NCBI GenBank assembly: GCA_002343335.1
Contig: DDSI01000151.1
Span: 1,852-7,280 of the forward strand
Source: Bacteriovoracaceae bacterium UBA2394
GTDB lineage: Bacteria; Bdellovibrionota; UBA2394
DNA: 5,429 nucleotides
Direction of reading: 5' to 3'
The position numbers and the translations under genes are program-made. How positions within the stretch are numbered: the stretch's first letter is position 1; each line of letters begins with the position of its first letter. This document shows positions 1 to 5,429 of this stretch, piece after piece. The notes beneath the pieces are model-generated. The model was not told where the DNA came from. It saw only the letters and a program-made list of their open reading frames with translations, and ran no database searches.

Positions 1-1
1 G

Positions 2-760
2 GTCATCTTTAAGCTTCAAGGAAAAGCCATTCATCTCCCGCGCAAAGAACGCTGGGGAGTGTGGACCGCCGGACTCATTACTCTTGGAATTCCATTCTCT
101 CTTCTATTTTGGGCCGAACAAAGAATTTCCGCCGGTCTCGGCGGAATCATGAATGGCACGACACCCCTTTTCACGGTGTTATTTTTGATTATCGGTGGAA
201 TGCAGGCGAGGCGCCCTTCTTGGAAAGTATTTGTCGGATTGGCGGTGGGCTTCATTGGCATTCTTGTCATTTTTGCTCCACGTTTTCAGCTCCAAGAAAA
301 GAGCGAGGATCTCACTGGCGCCGCTGCCGCATTACTCATGGCAATTTGTTATGCACTCTCCAATGTATTGAACGTCCGTCTTATGGGAGAAGGAAAAAAA
401 TTGGACCTTCGCACGGTGGTCTTTCATCAACATGCCTCGAGTTGGGTTTATCTGATTGTGATTAGTTTGCTGTTTGAGCCTTTTCCCTCAGTTCACGCAC
501 TTGCGAAAATCGAAGTTGTTTCTGCCTTTTTATACTTAGGCGTTATCTCAAGCGCCTTTGCGATGCTGATTCACTTTCATCTCATTCGATCCATGGGAGC
601 CATCAAGACGAGCGCCGTGGCTTACGTCGTTCCAGTGAGTGCCTTGCTACTCGATTATTGGGTGATTGGACATCAACCCTCTTGGTTTTCAATTGTAGGC
701 ATTGCACTCATTTTTACGGGATTGTTTCTACTTCGTTCAGGGGGCGAGCATACCGGTTAG
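2..760 (+). CDS. EamA/DMT-family transporter, 5'-truncated by window edge
   Basis: Inner-membrane protein of the drug/metabolite transporter (EamA) superfamily; these usually export or import small metabolites, and the substrate cannot be read from sequence. The frame is open from base 2 without a stop, so the gene starts upstream; 252 residues are visible, and a full member has about 290-300, so helices 1-2 are missing. The visible part starts in a basic loop (about residues 1-18) and enters hydrophobic segments at about 20-38, 46-66, 76-93, 104-121, 146-158, 171-191, 200-218 and 228-244. Family signatures are the block at 37-56 (AEQRISAGLGGIMNGTTPLF) in the first EamA repeat, and GAAAALLMAICYALSNVL (106-123) plus GAIKTSAVAYVVPVSALLL (199-217) in the second. 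The position where many members have Gly-Glu after the penultimate helix reads Gly-His (223-224). It ends TAG and overlaps the convergent marC-family gene by 24 bases. The family call is firm; the substrate is unknown. Confidence 0.9.
   Translation, partial: VIFKLQGKAIHLPRKERWGVWTAGLITLGIPFSLLFWAEQRISAGLGGIMNGTTPLFTVLFLIIGGMQARRPSWKVFVGLAVGFIGILVIFAPRFQLQEKSEDLTGAAAALLMAICYALSNVLNVRLMGEGKKLDLRTVVFHQHASSWVYLIVISLLFEPFPSVHALAKIEVVSAFLYLGVISSAFAMLIHFHLIRSMGAIKTSAVAYVVPVSALLLDYWVIGHQPSWFSIVGIALIFTGLFLLRSGGEHTG
737..760. other. Convergent 3' overlap of EamA and MarC genes
   Basis: The last eight codons, stop included, of each gene share these 24 bases on opposite strands. There is no room for an intergenic terminator. 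A weak GGGGC/GCCCC inverted repeat (741-745 with 760-764, 14-base loop) lies here but has no T-tract on either side, so I do not call it a terminator. Confidence 0.8.
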
Positions 761-1333
761 CCCCACGCGAATCATCATGACCGCAATGGCCGCAAGAAAA
801 AGCGCCATTACTTTTCCAAGCGCTCGCGATCCTGCCTCACCCGTCACCTTCAAAATGAGATGCGTCTTTCGAAACATGATCCACACGATCAGAATATTGA
901 GAACGACGGCAAACAACGTGACGGGATATCCACGCATATCCACTTGCACCAAAATCGTCGTAAGAGCGGCAGGACCCATAATGAGAGGAATACCGATCGG
1001 AACGACTCCAATGTGGCGCTCACCTTCCGTCTTTCGACTACTCGGATGACCGAAAGCGATATCTACAATTGAGATGATGAGAAGCAGAATGCCCCCAGCA
1101 ATTCGAAAATCATTTTCGTTAATTCCCAAAAATTGAAAGAGCGCCTGCCCAGCAAATAAAAATAAGACTGAGATCGCAAGCGCGGTGAGCGAGGCTTGCG
1201 TGATAAGAACATTCCGTTCCTTTTTGGTGAGAGACGACGTTAAATTCCAAAAGACGGGCAGCACCCCAATGGCATCGATGGCCACAAAGAGCGGAATGAA
1301 AACGAGTAAAAACTCCTGAAAGTATGCTGCCAT
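737..1333 (-). CDS. MarC family (UPF0056) integral membrane protein
   Basis: Multi-pass inner-membrane protein of the MarC/YchE family. Its function is poorly defined: members were once linked to multiple antibiotic resistance, a link later disputed for E. coli MarC, and some are annotated as amino-acid transporters. With the start at 1333 it has 198 residues, normal for the family. About six hydrophobic segments fall at 8-29, 47-69, 78-95, 108-130, 138-153 and 174-196. Signatures are FRIAGGILLLI (76-86) and IGVVPIGIPLIMGPAALTT (108-126). The first-helix motif usually written D/N-P-x-G reads DAIG (20-23), with Ala for Pro. The ATG at 1333 lies 7 bases after the upstream dehydrogenase stop and gives the usual short N-terminus before helix 1. 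An in-frame ATG at 1357 would add eight residues and overlap that gene by 17 bases. Neither has a clear ribosome-binding site, so translation may depend on coupling. It is probably the last gene of the ligase-dehydrogenase operon. Confidence 0.9.
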   Translation of the reverse strand: MAAYFQEFLLVFIPLFVAIDAIGVLPVFWNLTSSLTKKERNVLITQASLTALAISVLFLFAGQALFQFLGINENDFRIAGGILLLIISIVDIAFGHPSSRKTEGERHIGVVPIGIPLIMGPAALTTILVQVDMRGYPVTLFAVVLNILIVWIMFRKTHLILKVTGEAGSRALGKVMALFLAAIAVMMIRVGLTGMLAP

Positions 1334-1340
1334 CAACCCA

Positions 1341-2444
1341 TTATGGAGTCGCGGCATAAGAAATGCGAAATATTTTTCCTCCGAAATCGTCCGTTACCAA
1401 AAGAGATCCGTCGGGCAATTCCAAGAATCCGACAGGCCGCGCCAAAACGTGACGATCCCGTGCGAGCCATCCTTCCGTGAAGGCCTCGTACTTCGTCACT
1501 TTCCGATTGGAATCAAAGGTTGCCACAGCAATGCGATACCCCACCGGCGCGGATCGATTCCAAGAACCATGCTCCGCTACAAAGAGCGCGTTTCGGTAGT
1601 GCTCTGGAAATTGCTTTCCACGGTAAAAATGGATTCCAAGAGGTGCTACATGCGCTCCTAATTTTACTTGAGGGGCTTCGTATTTTTCGCAAGCTTTCGG
1701 ATCGCTCGATGAAAATTCCGGGTCCGCCACCATTCCCCCATGGCAGTATGGAAACCCGAAGTGCTGTCCCGGTTTAGAAATTTGATTAAGCTCGCAGGGA
1801 GGCAAATTATCCCCAAGCCAATCCCGACCATTGTCCGAAAACCAAAGCAATTTTGAAACAGGGTCCCAATCAAATCCCACGGAGTTTCGAATTCCTTCTG
1901 CGATGATTTCAAATTTTTTTCCGTCCAAAGAAATCCTCGCCAAACTTCCGTAGTTTTTGGGTGGTACACAGACGTTGCAAGGAACCCCAAGACCAAAATA
2001 AAGCTTTTCATCTGGGCCTACCGCCAACACTCGATAACCGTGATGCGGGTTATTCAAAAGTTCAGTGTAAAAAGGTTTAGGGAGTTTGACGGAGTTAAGA
2101 GTTTTCCACGACACGTTCTCCACTTTGTAGATCTGATGTATCTCCGCGAAATAAAGTGTGTTCTTGTGAACCACCACCCCATTGGGGGCATTGAGTCCTG
2201 AGTAAAGAACTTTAATCTCAGCAGCCTTTCGCTCTTTTTCATCTAGACGAATTGCGTAAATCTTATCAGATCGAGTACCGACAAAGACCGTTCCATCGTC
2301 CGCCCGAGCGAGCGTTCGCGGTGTGTCGAGACCTTCCGCAAAAACTTCCATCTTAAACTTCGGATCCGGCAATTTAATTTGGGTTGCAGGACTCGCTTGT
2401 AAGACAGCACAGAACCAGGATGCAACGAGACCAAGGCCCGTCAC
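1341..2444 (-). CDS. PQQ-dependent sugar dehydrogenase (glucose/sorbosone dehydrogenase family), exported
   Basis: Probable quinoprotein beta-propeller of the glucose/sorbosone dehydrogenase family, which oxidises aldoses or related sugars with pyrroloquinoline quinone; the substrate is not readable. The chosen start is a GTG at 2444: GGGGAG lies 7 bases upstream, the codon overlaps the preceding stop as GTGA, and it yields a 367-residue protein opening with a hydrophobic signal-like segment (about 1-18, GLGLVASWFCAVLQAS). An ATG at 2489 would bury that segment and overlap the ligase by 49 bases. Family blocks are HHGYRVLAVGPDEKLYFGLG (134-153), RNSVGFDWDP (186-195), WFSDNGRDWLGDN (201-213), HFGFPYCHGG (228-237), LFVAEHGSWNRS (287-298) and RPVGFLELPDGSLLVTDDFGG (336-356). 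Aligned from memory to soluble glucose dehydrogenase, His134 and Arg186 match catalytic His144 and Arg228. Cys156-x-x-Cys159 lacks the His of a haem site, so a disulfide is likelier. No cytochrome domain is attached. Confidence 0.9.
   Translation of the reverse strand: MTGLGLVASWFCAVLQASPATQIKLPDPKFKMEVFAEGLDTPRTLARADDGTVFVGTRSDKIYAIRLDEKERKAAEIKVLYSGLNAPNGVVVHKNTLYFAEIHQIYKVENVSWKTLNSVKLPKPFYTELLNNPHHGYRVLAVGPDEKLYFGLGVPCNVCVPPKNYGSLARISLDGKKFEIIAEGIRNSVGFDWDPVSKLLWFSDNGRDWLGDNLPPCELNQISKPGQHFGFPYCHGGMVADPEFSSSDPKACEKYEAPQVKLGAHVAPLGIHFYRGKQFPEHYRNALFVAEHGSWNRSAPVGYRIAVATFDSNRKVTKYEAFTEGWLARDRHVLARPVGFLELPDGSLLVTDDFGGKIFRISYAATP
2441..2444 (-). other. GTGA stop/start overlap coupling ligase and dehydrogenase
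   Basis: The four bases read GTGA on the minus strand: GTG starts the sugar dehydrogenase and TGA ends the PurD-like ligase. Such 4-base overlaps normally mean one mRNA with translational coupling, so the two proteins are probably made together even though one is cytoplasmic and the other exported. Confidence 0.75.
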
Positions 2445-3709
2445 GTCAGCGCTCCCCAGGTTTGAAGCAAATCGGAGTCTCTCATCCATCGTTCACCGAT
2501 ATCTGTTCGGTAGAACATATTGGGAATCATGATATTGCGAACGCGATTGTAACACTCGCGTCTTGCGTCTTCCATAGTCGAGCCCGAGCCCGTCACCACT
2601 AGGGCGTAACCCGAATTCCCCGTGAGATGCCACTCTCCTTCCACGAGCTTCACGTCGCATGGATGCACTCCCTCTGGGAGAGGTTTCTTAAAGATGATGG
2701 GCGCGTCTTCTGAGAAACGCTTAAACGCGCCAGGATCCACGAACGGAAATGGAGGAACCGCTACAACCACCGCCACCTGCAGGCCGCGCTTTGTTCTTAA
2801 AACAAAATTCTCTCCGCGTGCGCAAGCAGCATGCAGCTCTCCCCATTTCGACAGCACACCCTCCATCTGCAAGTTGATGGTTGGATAACCGTAGCGAGGC
2901 GTGACTTCGAGCGGGTAAAAACCGCGCGCATTCACGATGCAATTGATATCGAAATAACCCACGTAACCCTGAATGCGATCACGCATCTTAGCTAAAGTCT
3001 CGCGATAGAGCTTCGTATCCGACGCCCAAAATCCAGTCGTGCCCATTTCGCCTGTGGCAGGACCAATATCTCCATTCATCATCCGCTTATGCTCAAAATT
3101 AATGAAGGCCGGTAAAATAAAATCCTTCCCATTGAAGAATGCACCTATGGCCACCTCCACTCCCGCGACAAATTTCTGCACTTGAAAGGCTTTCATCTTT
3201 TTACTCCAGCCCTTTTTGTAGCGCTCAAGCATGGTGATGACGTCGCGGCCGTCTTCCTCCTGGCCGACGTACGACAGAACTTTTTCGTTCTGTGCATCTC
3301 CGCTCGGCTTCACGACATAGCGAGAGGGATTCGATTTGACGAATTCAATGGCCGTATCAAAGCTTGTGAACTCCCAAGAAGGTAACGTCTGCAATCCCGC
3401 AGCCTTCATTTCAGCGGTGCCAAAATCCCGATCGAACTCCAACTTATCCGTATACTTCGTCCCGCCAACGACCGCCTTGCCTTCCTTGCGAAGCTTTTCA
3501 CACACATCCCCAAAATCCGAGTCGTCAAAAATAATCACGTCGGCCCAGGTTTTAAACTCTTCCCAATTTTCTACCTTTTGAACGAAGCCATCGCCGACCT
3601 CGCGATCCTCCTTGGACAAGATGCAATACTTGACCTCATGGCCTTCCTTTTGAACTTGCATCGCCAAGTCATGAATCAGTCCCCATCGTGAAACGAATAG
3701 AAAATTCAT
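2441..3709 (-). CDS. PurD-like ATP-grasp ligase (divergent phosphoribosylamine-glycine ligase homologue)
   Basis: Probable cytoplasmic ATP-grasp carboxylate-amine ligase. Canonical PurD joins phosphoribosylamine to glycine in purine synthesis; whether this protein does so is uncertain. The ATG at 3709 was chosen because AAAGGAA sits 5-6 bases upstream; an ATG at 3754 would add 15 residues without a signal. It has 422 residues, typical of PurD. PurD-like parts are the central block FEHKRMMNGDIGPATGEMG (205-223), matching the family's HKR-x(4)-D-x-GP-x-TG-x-MG pattern; LEVTPRYGYPT (267-277), in place of E-F-N-x-R-F-G-D-P-E; and the C-terminal VVTGSGSTMEDARRECYNRV (371-390) with YRTDIGERW (400-408). 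Departures: the N-terminal glycine/REHA motif reads SRWGLIHDLA (7-16), the glycine-rich ATP loop reads KPSGDAQNEKVL (134-145), and the metal-binding Asn reads Thr270. It heads the probable operon with the dehydrogenase and marC. A separate canonical purD elsewhere in the genome seems likely but cannot be seen. Confidence 0.85.
   Translation of the reverse strand: MNFLFVSRWGLIHDLAMQVQKEGHEVKYCILSKEDREVGDGFVQKVENWEEFKTWADVIIFDDSDFGDVCEKLRKEGKAVVGGTKYTDKLEFDRDFGTAEMKAAGLQTLPSWEFTSFDTAIEFVKSNPSRYVVKPSGDAQNEKVLSYVGQEEDGRDVITMLERYKKGWSKKMKAFQVQKFVAGVEVAIGAFFNGKDFILPAFINFEHKRMMNGDIGPATGEMGTTGFWASDTKLYRETLAKMRDRIQGYVGYFDINCIVNARGFYPLEVTPRYGYPTINLQMEGVLSKWGELHAACARGENFVLRTKRGLQVAVVVAVPPFPFVDPGAFKRFSEDAPIIFKKPLPEGVHPCDVKLVEGEWHLTGNSGYALVVTGSGSTMEDARRECYNRVRNIMIPNMFYRTDIGERWMRDSDLLQTWGALT
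2452..2457 (-). promoter_or_regulatory. Ribosome-binding site deciding the dehydrogenase GTG start
   Basis: On the minus strand this reads GGGGAG, 7 bases before the GTG at 2444. It lies inside the last codons of the PurD-like gene. It is the main reason for preferring the GTG over the upstream in-frame ATG at 2489, and it shows that the signal peptide begins directly at the new start. Confidence 0.75.
3274..3293. repeat. Perfect 7-bp inverted repeat inside the PurD-like gene
   Basis: ACAGAAC (3274-3280) and GTTCTGT (3287-3293) are exact reverse complements around a 6-base loop TTTTTC. A second, bulged stem sits next to it (CGTCG..GGCC at 3241-3250 against GGCCGACG at 3262-3269). Both lie in codons of the ATP-loop region of the ligase. 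They may be chance coding structure; the repeat is certain, a function is not. Confidence 0.35.
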
Positions 3710-3759
3710 TCGGTTCCTTTTCTCATAGCGAACTACAGAGGGCAAGATTAGCATTGAGT
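3710..3759. promoter_or_regulatory. Divergent intergenic region between PurD-like operon and lipoprotein gene
   Basis: This 50-base gap is the only real intergenic space in the window. It separates two diverging starts, so the promoters of both must lie here or reach into the opposite gene. I could not find a convincing -35/-10 pair of the sigma-70 type on either strand. The ligase ribosome-binding site occupies its left end, and a GAGGG at 3738-3742 may serve the lipoprotein gene. Promoter presence is inferred from gene orientation, not from recognised boxes. Confidence 0.4.
3714..3720 (-). promoter_or_regulatory. Ribosome-binding site of the PurD-like gene
   Basis: On the minus strand this reads AAAGGAA, placing AGGA 5 bases before the ATG at 3709. 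It decides this start over the ATG at 3754, which would also overlap the start of the divergent lipoprotein gene. Confidence 0.7.
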
Positions 3760-4137
3760 ATGCGCTTTCTACCCTTCCTGTTTCTCTCGCTACTTTGCAT
3801 CTTTTTGGCCTGCCAAAAAGGTGGGCACTGGCAACATTTTCGATTCACGGCCATTGAAGAAGCGCGAGAGCGAGGCTGGACGGTATTTGTTCATCTCTAC
3901 GAATCAAAAACTTGCGACGAGCAGAAGAAGGTCTTGGAGAAAGTCATTAAGAATCCTAACTATGCCAAGGTGGGAGCGTACCGCTTAGCCTGGAACACTG
4001 AACCTGGCGTGCAAAACTATTTCAAAGCCTCAAAGCCGTGCACCTTGATCGTGCTGAAGGGTTATGAAGAGCGCGGTCGCGCAACGGATGTCTCTGACGA
4101 AAGACTACTCGCTCAACTTTTAAGCCAAGGTCTTTAG
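3760..4137 (+). CDS. Small predicted lipoprotein with thioredoxin-like pattern
   Basis: A 125-residue protein that I do not recognise by name. Residues 1-17 are a hydrophobic signal (MRFLPFLFLSLLCIFLA) followed by Cys18, which looks like a lipoprotein attachment site, although position -3 is Phe rather than the usual Leu. The mature part resembles a thioredoxin fold: an Ala-rich helix (31-38), a strand WTVFVHLY (40-47), SKTCDEQKKVLEKVI (49-63) where thioredoxins carry Cys-x-x-Cys, then ASKPCTLIVLKG (90-101) at the position of the cis-proline loop and strand, and a final helix (112-122). Only Cys52 stands at the active-site position; Cys94 follows the putative cis-proline. The ATG at 3760 is preferred because earlier in-frame codons (ATG 3688) would put 24 polar and charged residues before the signal; a TTG at 3754, 11 bases after GAGGG, would add only two residues. 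It is divergent from the PurD-like operon and overlaps the Maf gene by 18 bases. The fold assignment is an inference. Confidence 0.75.
   Translation: MRFLPFLFLSLLCIFLACQKGGHWQHFRFTAIEEARERGWTVFVHLYESKTCDEQKKVLEKVIKNPNYAKVGAYRLAWNTEPGVQNYFKASKPCTLIVLKGYEERGRATDVSDERLLAQLLSQGL
4120..4137. other. Convergent 3' overlap of lipoprotein and Maf genes
   Basis: The lipoprotein gene ends with TAG at 4135-4137 and the Maf-like gene ends with TAA (minus strand, 4122-4120), giving an 18-base tail-to-tail overlap. No stem followed by a T-tract was found nearby, so each transcript probably runs into the other gene unless Rho or another mechanism stops it. Confidence 0.8.
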
Positions 4138-5429
4138 TGTCGCCGCGGCTCGATTGAGTTCATGCATAATTTGAGGCAAGTAGGCCTTCCAAAGAGTGAA
4201 GTGCTCCCTAAGAATGAGCGTCTTACGGTTGGGGTCCCCACTGGGTACAACCTCTTCCTCGACAAGAGCTCGTTCATACATCGTCACAGCGGGCGTGAGG
4301 ACAGACAACACGCCAAGCTGAAAGGAAATGGAAGGACGACGAATCCACTTTTCCCGAAGTTCTAAGGCAGACGTAAGAAAATCGCCCCCGGCCCGATCCA
4401 AAAGTTGATGCACTTCCTGAAGGCACTCCGTAAGTGCTGCCAAACTTGCCTCTGTTCTTTGCAAACATTCGCGGGGCACGAAAGGTTTGGCGGCGTTCTT
4501 TTGAAAAAGTACCAGCGGGGTATTTTTTAGCGAATTCAGCACCTCGATCCACTCTCCAGAATGAGCTCCTTCGATCCTTGCGCCCTTCGCTGACATATTC
4601 ACAAATTCGACTTCTGGATGCATCGAGATCCACTGTTCAATCTCTCCGCGAATCATCCAATAAAAATTCGTCGTCCAAACCTGAGAGGTCCCGTCTTGCG
4701 ATCCCACCTCCGCCAAAGATTCTCTCGTATCCCAATCTGCTTTGGCTTTCACCGCGCCCCGCTCATCGCCAATTTCTTCAAAGTGGGTGGTGAATCGATC
4801 GGGGTGAAGCGCCAAATCGTGGCCGACCATGATCACGCGTCCACACCCCAGCGCAGTTGCAAGAGCAAGATTGATATTACCTGCGGAGTGTCCCGCGGAG
4901 AGCAGGCCCAGTCGTCGATGCCCCAAAATTTCTTGATAACCCCCGTGCGTGGAAAATAAAATTCGCTTTCCCTCAAAGGCTTCCAGAGATTTCCTCTCAG
5001 AGACTACAGGCGCAAACAGATTTGTTCTCTCCGGAATCTTCGCGCCGCGAAAGCAATCCCCTACTGCCGACTCTCGCTCCAAGCTAGTTACGAAATGTGG
5101 CTCCAGATCATGACCGAGTAAAAATTTCATCGAGGAGTCAGTGGCAATAATGATTGCATGGTCTGAAACTTCTCTCAATTTCTTAACGGTCTCTCGCGTG
5201 AGCGACCAACCTGAAGCGATGGAGACTGCGGTTTTCCCACGCGCGGATCCTCTCCACACATGGAGTCCAGCATTCACCATCGAAAGATCCATGTTATCCA
5301 CACAATTTCGAAGCCCATTCATTTGGTCGCTGAGTGAATTTCCGAATCCAGCGCGCACTCGAGACTTCAGCTCAGGAATGCTTTTTGCCACCCGAAACCA
5401 AAATAACGGATCGCGCTTAAGCACGGCGG
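4120..5429 (-). CDS. Maf/DUF115 family protein (motility accessory factor-like), N-terminus beyond window
   Basis: Protein of the DUF115/MAF_flag10 family. Characterised members (motility accessory factors, Maf) attach nonulosonic acids to flagellin; related archaeal MptE proteins are pterin pyrophosphokinases. The frame is open to the right edge. A GTG at 5424 exists but no ribosome-binding site is visible and full Maf proteins usually run to about 600 residues, so the N-terminus is probably cut. Counting from that GTG, the family domain spans about 64-300: AVSIASGWSLTRETVKKL (66-83) at the position of the usual G-x-G-P-S-L nucleotide-sugar motif, IIIATDSSMKFLLGHDLEPH (91-110), GHSAGNINLALATALGCGRV (178-197) with VGHDLAL (200-206), TTNFYWMIRGEIEQWI (251-266) and FVNMSAKGARIEGAHSGEW (274-292). 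The remaining ~130 residues look helical and show no recognised domain. No flagellar gene is in view, so flagellin as target is only a guess; the family is firm, the acceptor unknown. Confidence 0.85.
   Translation of the reverse strand, partial: AVLKRDPLFWFRVAKSIPELKSRVRAGFGNSLSDQMNGLRNCVDNMDLSMVNAGLHVWRGSARGKTAVSIASGWSLTRETVKKLREVSDHAIIIATDSSMKFLLGHDLEPHFVTSLERESAVGDCFRGAKIPERTNLFAPVVSERKSLEAFEGKRILFSTHGGYQEILGHRRLGLLSAGHSAGNINLALATALGCGRVIMVGHDLALHPDRFTTHFEEIGDERGAVKAKADWDTRESLAEVGSQDGTSQVWTTNFYWMIRGEIEQWISMHPEVEFVNMSAKGARIEGAHSGEWIEVLNSLKNTPLVLFQKNAAKPFVPRECLQRTEASLAALTECLQEVHQLLDRAGGDFLTSALELREKWIRRPSISFQLGVLSVLTPAVTMYERALVEEEVVPSGDPNRKTLILREHFTLWKAYLPQIMHELNRAAATLKTLA

Noticed and set aside
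740..764. GGGGC/GCCCC inverted repeat as a rho-independent terminator
   Set aside because: The stem is only 5 bp, the loop is 14 bases, and there is no T-tract on either strand.
702..1072. Plus-strand open frames opposite the MarC gene
   Set aside because: They are antisense shadows of a membrane protein with clear MarC signatures, and their translations are Arg/Thr-rich without a domain.
2000..2033. Cys-x-x-Cys in the dehydrogenase (residues 156-159) as a cytochrome c haem site
   Set aside because: The motif reads CNVCV and lacks the required His, and no distal haem ligand region is present.
1664..2434. Minus-strand open frames within the dehydrogenase in another frame
   Set aside because: The dehydrogenase frame is continuous with family blocks throughout, so there is no sign of a frameshift needing a second frame.
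3688..3759. Longer N-terminus of the lipoprotein from ATG 3688
   Set aside because: It would place 24 polar and charged residues before the signal segment and overlap the divergent ligase start; the ATG at 3760 puts the lipobox at the usual distance.
4142..4149. GCCGCGGC palindrome near the lipoprotein/Maf junction
   Set aside because: It is a short GC-rich palindrome inside the Maf-like coding end with no loop or T-tract; it is expected by chance.
4434..4959. Two overlapping plus-strand open frames of 113-119 residues opposite the Maf-like gene
   Set aside because: They lie wholly antisense to a well-supported family domain, have irregular composition and no recognisable motif or ribosome-binding site.

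Overview
The window is a compact, gene-dense stretch of bacterial chromosome: six protein genes, two of them cut by the window edges, and almost no intergenic DNA. I see no RNA gene, insertion sequence, CRISPR array or phage gene. Base composition looks roughly balanced (judged by eye). The gene set fits a Gram-negative bacterium: a lipoprotein, a probably periplasmic PQQ-type sugar dehydrogenase, a Maf/DUF115 protein usually tied to flagellin or surface glycosylation, and a divergent PurD-like ATP-grasp enzyme. The mix would suit Bdellovibrionota or a former deltaproteobacterium, but that placement is a weak inference and nothing here fixes the taxon.

Layout from left to right. (1) 2-760 (+): the C-terminal part of an EamA/DMT-family membrane transporter whose first helices lie outside the window. 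(2) 737-1333 (-): a MarC-family membrane protein, convergent with the transporter and overlapping its 3' end by 24 bases. (3) 1341-2444 (-): a glucose/sorbosone-dehydrogenase-type beta-propeller with an N-terminal signal peptide. (4) 2441-3709 (-): a PurD-like ATP-grasp ligase. Genes 4, 3 and 2 read in that order as a probable three-gene operon: ligase and dehydrogenase share a GTGA stop/start overlap, and marC follows 7 bases after the dehydrogenase stop. (5) 3760-4137 (+): a small predicted lipoprotein with a thioredoxin-like pattern, transcribed away from the operon across a 50-base gap. (6) 4120-5429 (-): a Maf/DUF115 protein open to the right edge, convergent with the lipoprotein gene and overlapping it by 18 bases.

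The genes do not form one obvious pathway. The most distinctive part is the operon pairing a non-canonical PurD relative with an exported sugar dehydrogenase and a MarC membrane protein. The ligase keeps the PurD central and C-terminal signatures but has lost the N-terminal glycine/REHA motif and the usual ATP-loop, so it is probably not the housekeeping purine enzyme. The lipoprotein with only one cysteine at the thioredoxin active-site position is the other less ordinary gene. I did not find convincing evidence of a wholly new system.
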